From UBA10364 sp905182675 (GTDB lineage Bacteria > Bacteroidota > Bacteroidia > Flavobacteriales > Schleiferiaceae): DNA of 64,000 nucleotides. The notes under the pieces were generated by a model, which was given only the letters and a program-made list of their open reading frames with translations, was not told where the DNA came from and did no database searches. The stretch covers positions 57,072-121,071 of the forward strand of contig CAWVWE010000001.1 in the NCBI GenBank assembly GCA_963933975.1, read 5' to 3'. The position numbers and the translations under genes are program-made. Shown here one piece after another: positions 33,818 to 42,352 of the stretch (position 1 is its first letter; each line of letters begins with the position of its first letter).

Positions 33818-36134
33818 ATGCCTTAAGAGAAGCTTACTTATTTTCTTGTTACCATTAATCGCTCCGGCTCAAACTTGTGATTTGATTGTCTCTGGAAGGG
33901 TTAAAGACTTGAGTACAGGAGCAGTTATTTCTAACGCTAGCATATTGTTAAGTGAGACTCGATCCGTAATTGCTCCTGAAGGAGTCGTTACGGATCGTTT
34001 TGGGGTGTTTAATTTGTCACCTATTTGCCCTGGAAAATATCATTTTACACTAAGTCATGTTGGATGTAAAACTCAAGATATTTGGTTAGACGTTATAGGT
34101 GACACATTAATGACGCTGTTTTTAGATCACCAGGGTTTACTACTCAATGAAGTTGATATATTAAGTCAACGCAGTAGCGATTCCTCAAAAACAAGCGAAT
34201 CGTTGACCTTGGATAATATTGATCAAAAGGCCAATAACGTACTGGCATTAATGCTTGAACAAATGTCAGGTGTTAGCACTATCAAAAATGGTAATGGAAT
34301 TTCTAAACCTCTGATTGATGGGCTTTTCGGGAATCGCTTGTCAGTCCTCAACAATGGAATTACTCAAAGTGGTCAACAGTGGGGAATGGACCATGCTCCT
34401 GAAATTGATCCGCTTATAGCTAATAGGATCATAATTGTGAGAGGGGTTAGGTCTCTTGAATATCAAGGGAATTCCCTGGGAACAGTGGTATTGGTAGAGC
34501 CCGGCAGAGTGGGTTCTAATGCTAACTTAAATGGCTCAGGTCGCTATTTTTTTGAGACCAATGGAAGAGGCTCGGGGCTTAATATTATTCTGCAGAAATT
34601 CACTAAAAAATTAGCCTGGAGGGCAGCCGGAACGGTTAAAAAAAATGGAGATCATCATACCGCACGTTACTACTTACGGAATACAGGCAGTCGAGAGGCC
34701 AATGCTTCAATTCAATTAGAAAAATATTGGAGTAAAAACTGGTTTAGTGAATTATATGTTAGTTCTTTTAATACCGAATTAGGTGTTTTACGAGGATCAC
34801 ACATTGGTAATCTAACTGATTTACAGTCAGCACTACAACGCGACATTCCTTTTTATACAGTAGATGAGTTTTCCTACTCAATTGCGGCACCGCGACAGCA
34901 AGTCAGCCACCGCTTACTCAAGTTTCATAACAAGTTTATGATCAACGACAAACAATGGATTGACCTTACTTACGCCAGTCAATATAATCTGAGAAAAGAG
35001 TTTGATGTGCGGCGTAATGGCGGCTCGGATATACCAGCTTTAAGACTTGATCAAACATCAAACTTTATGGAGGGCAAATACCATGGCTTCCTCAAGAATA
35101 ATTACGAGTTAAAAACTGGTTTTCAGTACAATGGGGTAGGAAATAAAAACTCACCTGAAACAGGAATATTACCACTTATCCCAGATTACAAATCCCTGGA
35201 GTATGGCTTTTTCACGATTGTATCAAAAGTCTTTAATTTAACAACTTTTGATCTTGGGACTCGATTCGACTGGAAAAAAAGAAATGTTGCTACCATCTCA
35301 ACAACGCTCCCTCGAGAAATCATCAGGTATCAAGATAGCTATAAGAACATCAATTTAATGGGAGGGGTGAATCACGTATTTACTAAAAATTGGCGCATCT
35401 CTTATAATATTGGTCAGTTATACAGGAATCCAGAAGTGAATGAACTCTATAGTAATGGACTACACCAAGGTGTTAGTGGTATTGAGAGTGGAGATCCAAC
35501 ACTCCAAGTAGAGCGATCAATAAAAAACACACTTTCTCTTCATGGTAAGTTAAAAAGTAAATTATCCTTAGACGCCTCGTTCTACATCCAGCATATAGAT
35601 AATTACATTTTTCTAAATCCACAAGATGAAATTAGATTGACCATACGTGGGGCTTTCCCTGTCTTTACATATGAACAAACTGATGCTCGACTTCTAGGGT
35701 ATAACGTAACAACGATTTATCAAGCAACTAAACGAATCAAGATAACAGGCAATTATAGTTACCTCGACGGTTTTGATAAATCCAACACTATGCCATTGGT
35801 TTATATGGCCCCTAATAATCTTTATACTTCCTTTAACTACCAAATCCCTGAGGTGTTAGGACTAAAAAACATGGAACTTGAAATCAACAGTAGATTTGTC
35901 TTTGAGCAAAAAAACATACTTCCGTCGCAAGATTTTTTAGCACCTCCCGCATCCTATAACCTGTTAGGTTTTAAAATATCGGCTGATAAGAATTTTAAAA
36001 CCCTTAGATTAAAGTTTTTTATTAGAGCCGAAAACGCTCTTAATACCTCGTATCGAGAGTACTTAAATCGTCAAAGATATTTCGCAGACGATTTAGGATT
36101 GAACGTTATAACGGGCTTAAAAGTATCATTCTAA
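33801..36134 (+). CDS. TonB-dependent outer membrane receptor, probably for zinc
   Basis: 777 residues. Signal peptide ending near APAQT, a carboxypeptidase-regulatory-like domain (about 25-110: SGRVKDLSTGAVISNASILL), then a plug domain with PLIDGLFGNRLSVLNNGITQ and GQQWGMDHAPEIDPL, IIIVRGVRSLEYQGNSLGTVV, and a beta-barrel to a C-terminal aromatic-rich end. The plug resembles ZnuD-like receptors. Zinc (or another metal) is inferred from the cotranscribed Fur/Zur-type gene. Start ATG at 33801 lies inside the preceding gene (17-bp overlap). Confidence 0.88.
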   Translation: MLLLIKCLKRSLLIFLLPLIAPAQTCDLIVSGRVKDLSTGAVISNASILLSETRSVIAPEGVVTDRFGVFNLSPICPGKYHFTLSHVGCKTQDIWLDVIGDTLMTLFLDHQGLLLNEVDILSQRSSDSSKTSESLTLDNIDQKANNVLALMLEQMSGVSTIKNGNGISKPLIDGLFGNRLSVLNNGITQSGQQWGMDHAPEIDPLIANRIIIVRGVRSLEYQGNSLGTVVLVEPGRVGSNANLNGSGRYFFETNGRGSGLNIILQKFTKKLAWRAAGTVKKNGDHHTARYYLRNTGSREANASIQLEKYWSKNWFSELYVSSFNTELGVLRGSHIGNLTDLQSALQRDIPFYTVDEFSYSIAAPRQQVSHRLLKFHNKFMINDKQWIDLTYASQYNLRKEFDVRRNGGSDIPALRLDQTSNFMEGKYHGFLKNNYELKTGFQYNGVGNKNSPETGILPLIPDYKSLEYGFFTIVSKVFNLTTFDLGTRFDWKKRNVATISTTLPREIIRYQDSYKNINLMGGVNHVFTKNWRISYNIGQLYRNPEVNELYSNGLHQGVSGIESGDPTLQVERSIKNTLSLHGKLKSKLSLDASFYIQHIDNYIFLNPQDEIRLTIRGAFPVFTYEQTDARLLGYNVTTIYQATKRIKITGNYSYLDGFDKSNTMPLVYMAPNNLYTSFNYQIPEVLGLKNMELEINSRFVFEQKNILPSQDFLAPPASYNLLGFKISADKNFKTLRLKFFIRAENALNTSYREYLNRQRYFADDLGLNVITGLKVSF

Positions 36135-36568
36135 TGAATATCCTAAGTATGCAGGAGAACAATTATTTAACAGAACTATTGAGAGATAGAAAACTGAAGG
36201 TAACCTCTAAGCGCATAGAGGTCTTAGGCGTTATAAGAGAACATTCAAGTGCGATCTCCTATTCAGCGCTCCAAGCTTCCCTTCACGACTTTGACCGCGT
36301 TACCCTCTACCGCACTATTCACTCACTTATCGAAAATGGGATTATTCACAAAGCATTGACTGAAGAGAATGAGACCTTTTATGCTTTGTGTAGCACCACC
36401 TGCACCTCGGCTAGCCATATTCATAAGCACATACATTTTAAATGTGTAGAATGTAATGGAGTAACTTGTGTAGAGTCAGTTCATCCCATACAATTATCGA
36501 TAGTAGGCTATTCTATTGAGAATGTAGAAATAGAAGCTAGAGGTAGTTGTGCTGCCTGTAAAAACTGA
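36134..36568 (+). CDS. Fur-family metal-responsive repressor, probably Zur
   Basis: 144 residues. An N-terminal winged helix (about 15-80: LKVTSKRIEVLGVI ... FDRVTLYRTIHSL) is followed by a metal-binding half with HIHKHIHFKC and two Cys pairs, CVEC and CAAC, which form the structural zinc site. Whether iron or zinc is sensed cannot be read with certainty; the operon and a Zur-like palindrome favour zinc. The start ATG overlaps the receptor stop (TAATG), and a second in-frame ATG five codons in (MQENNYLTEL) is an alternative. Probably represses its own operon. Confidence 0.87.
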   Translation: MNILSMQENNYLTELLRDRKLKVTSKRIEVLGVIREHSSAISYSALQASLHDFDRVTLYRTIHSLIENGIIHKALTEENETFYALCSTTCTSASHIHKHIHFKCVECNGVTCVESVHPIQLSIVGYSIENVEIEARGSCAACKN

Positions 36569-36591
36569 TACGGCTCAAGTCAGGAGATAAA

Positions 36592-38442
36592 TTAAATCCC
36601 TTCTACAAAACGCTTAAACACTTCTTTGTGAAGTTCTAAGTTCATATTTGGTGAAAGCGCTACTCTCGCTATATAGTCTTTGTCTCCTTCTTTGGTCGTG
36701 CCTTGCGTCGAGGTTGCGGGAATGGTCCAATAACATCCATTTAATTGCCCATAACTAACACAATACTTGCTTTCACTAGGTATTTCAGTAATCATGAGAT
36801 TGATCAACTTATGATTTAAGTCCCTCTTGTAAGATTCTTTTTCTTGATCCGTATCCCCTTGAGTTGGTAGGTCTAATGAGAATACGGAAGGTGTAAAACC
36901 ATGCTCTGCCAATTCCTGTGAAACAAAATTAATTTTAGCTTCAGGTAGTGTCTCCTGTATGAAATTTACAAAGTCACGTGTATTGATGTAAGCATCTTTG
37001 ATTCTTTGGTTCATAGATGGCAGCTGTTGTGCCAATATCTGTGTCTGAAGGCTCGTTGCTTCGTTATCACTAAGCTTTAGATGCAGCTCTATTTTCTCCA
37101 TTAATGCGTCCGTATTTTTATTGCCTACACAATAGCCGGCAGTGCATTTTCCACCGCTTGGAAACTTGGAACCACTTGCATAGGAAATGGCACGGATTTT
37201 AGAAAGTATCTCTCCTTCCCCTAGGAAGTGAACATTAGGACAAAATGTTTGATCCAAAATAAACACAGGATCAATCGCAACAACGCCATTAGTCGTATTA
37301 CGTTCCTTGCTTAACACCGCTTTTAGATCCATTAAATTTGGAACTTCTACCCTTGGGTTAGTTGGAATCTCAGCAATGATATAAGGAACATCGTCCGTGG
37401 CGGCCAGTGAAGTCAATATAGAGTCAATACTTTGAACCATGTTTTGCCCTCCGTCAACGTGGAGATCTAAGACTTCTACATGATCGAAGCAAGCTGCGAC
37501 ACGACGGGCTTGATCATTTGTTCCACCATAACAGTTTGGGGGTACTATAATTTTGATATTTTTCCCCGGATGCTGTTCAGATGCATCGTGAATTAGCCCC
37601 ATCATTATTGCGTACTGAATGGATAAACCACTGGATCCTATGACTGCTTTAGTTGGAGTGCCTGTGATACTTTTAATAGACTCTAAGACCTGTGCCTTAT
37701 GAGTCTCAAAAGCGTTACGATCCATCTCAATGGAGGATGTTGTGTTAAGATTTCGCAACGTAGCCAGACAATTAGCCGGCGTCATAGCAATAGACTCTCT
37801 TCGACGTACATGTTGTATATCAGATATGTAGCGTTCATTATGTGCGCCATTTACGGATAAAACGCTACCTGTATGGGGATGTATGGTGATAAAAAAGTCT
37901 ATGCTAGGTGTAAGATCTAACGTATAAAGATCTTCTTGCTGCGTAATAAAAATGGTACTTCCGTGGAATACAGGAATCTCGCTAACATTGTTAACGTACT
38001 TTAAATCAAAAGTATATCCATATACATTTCTAAGTATATGGAGGTCTAGTGCATCTGGTAATTCACCGGAATAGGTGATCAACGTGTCTTTACCTTCTAA
38101 TAAATTAGCTCTTAGAATAGCTAAAACAGGAATTGTTTTGGAGGAAAAGCTGATGATGTTGTTTGGATCTAGGCTGTTCAAACGCGCAATTACCCATTCT
38201 AGTACACAAGATAGTGGATGACCTAGTCGGATATAATCAAAGGCAGTAGGTAATGCGTTTAGTGCTGATGTCTCAGAATTTAGATCATTAAATAAGTGCT
38301 CGAAATGCTCTAAGAATTGAACTTTAGCCAATTGCTCATCATAAATATCTAACCGATGGGTAGTTAGGTTTAACCAGTCATCAGGCATGTTTTTTAGGAC
38401 TTCGCCAATATAATTAAGTACGCTATTTTCTTTCATAATCAT
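36592..38442 (-). CDS. PLP-dependent Cys/Met-metabolism-like enzyme
   Basis: 616 residues. The C-terminal part is a fold-type I PLP enzyme of the cystathionine gamma-synthase/lyase type, with the PLP-binding Lys426 in ISYASGSKFPSGG and a GSSGLSIQYAIMMGL phosphate-binding-like region near 275. The N-terminal 230 residues are an extra domain not found in standard Cys/Met enzymes (about 400 residues). Similar long proteins are annotated in Bacteroidota only as PLP-dependent enzymes of Cys/Met metabolism. The reaction is unknown. ATG at 38442 or 38436 both possible. It is convergent with the Zur gene (23 bp apart). Confidence 0.75.
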   Translation of the reverse strand: MIMKENSVLNYIGEVLKNMPDDWLNLTTHRLDIYDEQLAKVQFLEHFEHLFNDLNSETSALNALPTAFDYIRLGHPLSCVLEWVIARLNSLDPNNIISFSSKTIPVLAILRANLLEGKDTLITYSGELPDALDLHILRNVYGYTFDLKYVNNVSEIPVFHGSTIFITQQEDLYTLDLTPSIDFFITIHPHTGSVLSVNGAHNERYISDIQHVRRRESIAMTPANCLATLRNLNTTSSIEMDRNAFETHKAQVLESIKSITGTPTKAVIGSSGLSIQYAIMMGLIHDASEQHPGKNIKIIVPPNCYGGTNDQARRVAACFDHVEVLDLHVDGGQNMVQSIDSILTSLAATDDVPYIIAEIPTNPRVEVPNLMDLKAVLSKERNTTNGVVAIDPVFILDQTFCPNVHFLGEGEILSKIRAISYASGSKFPSGGKCTAGYCVGNKNTDALMEKIELHLKLSDNEATSLQTQILAQQLPSMNQRIKDAYINTRDFVNFIQETLPEAKINFVSQELAEHGFTPSVFSLDLPTQGDTDQEKESYKRDLNHKLINLMITEIPSESKYCVSYGQLNGCYWTIPATSTQGTTKEGDKDYIARVALSPNMNLELHKEVFKRFVEGI

Positions 38443-38501
38443 CGTTTGTAGAGTGATCGAACATAGACATTAATGGAATGTCATTAGTGGGTGCTCTGAT
38501 G

Positions 38502-39623
38502 TTAGCGTACCTCTTTTACCTGTGTAAATTTTATACCTAGGCTTTGTTCATACGTGTGCAGAGTTCTGTACTCGTAAGAGTTCACAAAGCACATAGAAAC
38601 GCCTTCTTTACCTGCGCGCGCGGTTCTACCACTGCGATGTGTATAATATTCGTCACTTTCTGGTAGTTGGTAATGGGCAACGAAGCTGAGATCAGAGATA
38701 TCAATACCACGTGCAGCGACATCTGTAGCTACAAGAACGCGCAAACTTTCGTTTTTAAAGGCGCGCATCACTTTATCACGTTCTTTCTGAAGTAGATCAC
38801 CATGAATGGCATCTGTTGCAATGTTTTTCGCAATCAATTGAAGGGAAAGCCTTTTGGCCGCCGCCTTTGTTTTACAAAAGATCACTCCTCTGTTTTCTTG
38901 CTCCGATTTTAAAAATTGCTGTAATGCATATAATTTATCTGAGTCTTCACAGATTACGTATTGATGTGAAATTTTATTATTAACGATATCGCCATGCTTA
39001 ACTTCAATACGCAAAGCATCTTCCGCGAGGTGTTCGGAAATAATTTCTTGGATCCCATGAGGTATGGTCGCGGAGAATAGCCACTTGTTTTCAACAGCAG
39101 GAAGAAAACTCAAAATCTCATCTAATTCCTTTTTAAAACCCATGCTGAGCATCTCGTCAGCTTCATCTAACACTACGGTTTTAACAGCACTCAAATCTAC
39201 TGCCTTACGTTGAACTAAATCGATCAACCGGCCTGGTGTCGCGACGACAATGTGTGTGGTGCGTCTCAAGGCTATCATTTGTCGTTCTATGTGCTCTCCG
39301 CCATATACTGATTCAGTAAATATTTTATCAGAATACTTTGTGAATTTGAATAGTTGCTTGGCAACTTGTTGGGCCAATTCTCTTGTGGGACAAAGAATTA
39401 AGCCTTGTACTGCGCCCATAGTATGGTCTATTTGCTCCAATAAGGGCAATCCAAATGCAGCGGTCTTCCCTGTGCCTGTTTGAGCTTGAGCGACAACATC
39501 TGTTGCTCCAGCCAATAATACGGGAATGACTTCAGCCTGGATATAGGTCGGTTCAATTATATTTAATTCGGTAAGTCCTTTTACAAAGCTTGAACTGATA
39601 CCTAATTCTCGGAAGTTTTTCAA
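38502..39623 (-). CDS. DEAD-box RNA helicase (minimal, TTG start)
   Basis: 373 residues, only the two RecA-like domains with no C-terminal extension. Motifs in order: Q region (TYIQAEVIP), I AQTGTGKTAAFGLP, Ia PTRELAQQV, II DEADEM, III SAT, IV/V VIFCKTK and ATDVAARGIDI, VI HRSGRTARAG. Such proteins remodel rRNA or mRNA at low temperature. There is no ATG in frame near the N-terminus. The codon giving the normal start (KNFRELGIS) is TTG at 39623, and a perfect promoter ends 24 bp upstream of it. Confidence 0.92.
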   Translation of the reverse strand: MKNFRELGISSSFVKGLTELNIIEPTYIQAEVIPVLLAGATDVVAQAQTGTGKTAAFGLPLLEQIDHTMGAVQGLILCPTRELAQQVAKQLFKFTKYSDKIFTESVYGGEHIERQMIALRRTTHIVVATPGRLIDLVQRKAVDLSAVKTVVLDEADEMLSMGFKKELDEILSFLPAVENKWLFSATIPHGIQEIISEHLAEDALRIEVKHGDIVNNKISHQYVICEDSDKLYALQQFLKSEQENRGVIFCKTKAAAKRLSLQLIAKNIATDAIHGDLLQKERDKVMRAFKNESLRVLVATDVAARGIDISDLSFVAHYQLPESDEYYTHRSGRTARAGKEGVSMCFVNSYEYRTLHTYEQSLGIKFTQVKEVR

Positions 39624-39646
39624 AATAGTTGGGCTAATAATGTCAT

Positions 39647-39675
39647 CAAAGGTACACCAAGCGATCGACTGTCAA
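39647..39675 (-). promoter_or_regulatory. Predicted promoter of the DEAD-box helicase
   Basis: Minus-strand TTG (39675-39673), 18-bp spacer, TACCTTTG (39654-39647): full consensus. It places transcription start near 39642, leaving about 20 nt before the TTG start codon. Confidence 0.65.
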
Positions 39676-39693
39676 CCTTGCGCATAAGTCCAA

Positions 39694-42306
39694 TTAATAA
39701 GTATCTACTAAGCTGGTCACATTGAGTTTGACTCGGAATGATTTGAGATCTGCTAAATCATCTTTCTTAACGGTGATAGTTTTCGTGGTGTTCGGAAGCA
39801 TATCAAAATAATTATCTGAAAAATTCAAGCCAGACCCTGCTGAAACAAAAACATTTTTAGCCAGCTTTTGCGTTCGTATTACAACCTGGAAATGATCTTG
39901 AAGCTCGTTAACCTCATAAGAGATTTGAGGCGTTGGTAGATCTAAATCCTTGAAAGCTGCTAAATAGACTATTTTTTCGGAAATCACTTTTTTACCATCT
40001 AATGAATTGAATTGGGCCTCCAAAAGCATATTCTGGCCATCAGGATGGTCTGAAAACGAATCTTTAGGTACAGTAAAGTACAGGTTAGAGGAATTCGCTT
40101 TTACCACCAGTTGTTTTCCCCATTGTGCCAACACATTTCCGTGAAAATCTATCAAGCGAATATTCAGGCTACCGGGCAGGTCTTGCAAAGTATCTGATAT
40201 GACGTAAAAATCAATATTGTCCTGATTGTTTTCTGTACTGATCAACAGGTTTTGAAACGATTTTTTTGCAGCATATTGCGATGCTTTCCACGTGCCATAG
40301 TAATCTATACTGGACCAGGATGCTACGGGCCAACAGTCATTAATTTGCCAATAAAGACTGCCCATACAACGGTCTCTATTTCTTCTGTGGGCTTCAATAC
40401 CAATAGTAATACCATGTGCTTGTAATAATTGGCTCACGTAAAGGAAGCTTTCAAAATCCTTAGGCTTACGGTAATCCCTCAGCAAATACTCTTCAATGGT
40501 TTCATTACCTATACTCGACCTTTGATGCGATTTCATTACTTCGGAATAGATGTCATATTCCTGTGGAAGTGCATATTTCTTCACCGTAGATAATGCCGGA
40601 AATGATTGAAAACCATACTCTGACATAAAGCGTGGTATATCTGTGTTATAGTTCTCAAAAGGCTTTTTACCCCACCATACCCACCAATAATGGGCGTCTC
40701 CTTTGTCCATAGACTCATCTTTGCCAAAGTCACTACCCGGTGAAGAAGGCCAATACGCTCGGGTTGGATCATAGGCAGCTATGACTTCAGGTAACAGCGT
40801 ATGGAAGAGATCATCATAGGATTTCCACAGGACATCCACCACGTCCTGTGACTGTTTATTTGCTACATCATCCTTCCAGCCCCAGTTTTCCCAGGCTTGT
40901 ATTATTTCGTTATTTCCGCACCATAAGGCAATGGAACTGTGATTTCTCAGTCTCTTCACATTTTGTATGGCCTCTTGTTTTACATTCTCCAGAAAAGCTT
41001 TGTCTCCGGGATACATGGCACAGGCAAACATGAAATCCTGCCAAACTAGCAGCCCTTTTTCATCGCATAATTGATAAAACTCGTCACTTTCATAGACTCC
41101 GCCTCCCCAAACGCGAATCATGTTCATGTTGGCCTGCTTCGCAGAGGATAAAATATGCTCATAATTCTCGGTTTTTGCTCGAGGCAAAAAGACGTCTTGT
41201 GGGATATAGTTCGCCCCTTTCATAAAGATGGGATACCCATTAACCTTAAAATAAAACGACACGCCCATGCTGTCTGGCTCTCGGACTAATTCTAACGTAC
41301 GTAGACCAATGTTATGCCATTTACGGTCTACATGACCGCCAGAGGTCAACTTAGCTTCTACTTTATATAAAATTTGCTCGCCCATTCCGTTAGGCCACCA
41401 ACGCACGGGTTTTTCGATTTCAAAAGGGATCTCAAGTTGGTTTATTCCGCCTGTGAGTGAAGTCTTAACTGTTTTTACTCGCTCGTCATTAACAAACAAT
41501 TCTACTTCAGCTGTTTTTCCATTAAACGAGGCGTCAACTTCCATAAATGCCGTCAAGTGTGCTTTTTTGCCAATACTGTCCTGCTGGATAAATAAATCGT
41601 CAATTTTATGGTGGTCCCAGCTCCGTAGTTTTATTGGTCTCCAGATTCCTGAACTTACAAGCCTAGGGCCCCAGTCCCAACCAAAATGGTAACCCGCTTT
41701 GCGGGTAAAGACACTCACTTTTTTCTGTTGCTCTACTTTGCCAATCACAGATAAATCGTTGCCAGAAACAGGTATGACAAAACCATTAGTATCATATTTC
41801 TCTATGCCTATTTTGATGGGAGAATCAAATACTATATGTAGCTTATTAATGCCAATTGTCAGTAGGTGCTTTACCTCTATCGCGTAGCTCCGAAACATAT
41901 TATCCGTTTGGAGTATCAGTGTGTCATTCAAGTAAATACTACTATAGGTGTCTAAGCCTAAAAAGTCGAGTGCGATGTGTTGTTTCGATAGGTCTTTTTC
42001 GGTAAGGTTAAAAGTCGTTTTATACTCCCAATCTAACTTATCGATCCATTGTACGTCGTGTTCATTCAGTCTGTAATAAGGATCCTCTATTTTACCATTA
42101 GACAACAAGTCAGTATGTACTGTGCCTGGAACAGAGGCTTTTGCCCAAAGGGTATCCTTGCGACTTTTAAAAAGCCAATCGGTGTTTAATTCGATTTCAG
42201 AAACAGCGTCATCAACACGACAACCCCCTAAGCAAGTCAAGACTAATAGTCCCAACAGCAGTGGTTGGAGAATTCGTTTAATCACAATTGGGTACATCTG
42301 TTCCAT
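39694..42306 (-). CDS. Beta-mannosidase (GH2), lipoprotein
   Basis: 870 residues from the ATG at 42306 (an upstream GTG at 42327 is less likely; ATG 42297 also possible). Signal peptide ends in the lipobox TCLGGC, so the enzyme is probably anchored in a membrane. GH2 domains: sugar-binding and jelly roll, then the TIM barrel with FMKGANYIPQDVFLP, VWGGGVYESDEFY, WQDFMFACAMYP, acid/base Glu (about 467) in LWCGNNEI and nucleophile Glu (about 563) in MSEYGFQSFP. It removes terminal beta-mannose from mannans or glycans (EC 3.2.1.25). Last gene of a run with the X-Pro peptidase gene. Confidence 0.93.
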   Translation of the reverse strand: MEQMYPIVIKRILQPLLLGLLVLTCLGGCRVDDAVSEIELNTDWLFKSRKDTLWAKASVPGTVHTDLLSNGKIEDPYYRLNEHDVQWIDKLDWEYKTTFNLTEKDLSKQHIALDFLGLDTYSSIYLNDTLILQTDNMFRSYAIEVKHLLTIGINKLHIVFDSPIKIGIEKYDTNGFVIPVSGNDLSVIGKVEQQKKVSVFTRKAGYHFGWDWGPRLVSSGIWRPIKLRSWDHHKIDDLFIQQDSIGKKAHLTAFMEVDASFNGKTAEVELFVNDERVKTVKTSLTGGINQLEIPFEIEKPVRWWPNGMGEQILYKVEAKLTSGGHVDRKWHNIGLRTLELVREPDSMGVSFYFKVNGYPIFMKGANYIPQDVFLPRAKTENYEHILSSAKQANMNMIRVWGGGVYESDEFYQLCDEKGLLVWQDFMFACAMYPGDKAFLENVKQEAIQNVKRLRNHSSIALWCGNNEIIQAWENWGWKDDVANKQSQDVVDVLWKSYDDLFHTLLPEVIAAYDPTRAYWPSSPGSDFGKDESMDKGDAHYWWVWWGKKPFENYNTDIPRFMSEYGFQSFPALSTVKKYALPQEYDIYSEVMKSHQRSSIGNETIEEYLLRDYRKPKDFESFLYVSQLLQAHGITIGIEAHRRNRDRCMGSLYWQINDCWPVASWSSIDYYGTWKASQYAAKKSFQNLLISTENNQDNIDFYVISDTLQDLPGSLNIRLIDFHGNVLAQWGKQLVVKANSSNLYFTVPKDSFSDHPDGQNMLLEAQFNSLDGKKVISEKIVYLAAFKDLDLPTPQISYEVNELQDHFQVVIRTQKLAKNVFVSAGSGLNFSDNYFDMLPNTTKTITVKKDDLADLKSFRVKLNVTSLVDTY

Positions 42307-42352
42307 TGAAGTCAATTCCTTAGGCACCGGGGTTTATAAAAACCCAAAAGCA

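Noticed and set aside
39620..39646. 8-codon ORF (ATG at 39646) ending in the TTG start of the helicase
   Set aside because: Its ATG overlaps the predicted transcription start zone, directly after the -7 element, so it is probably not in the mRNA.
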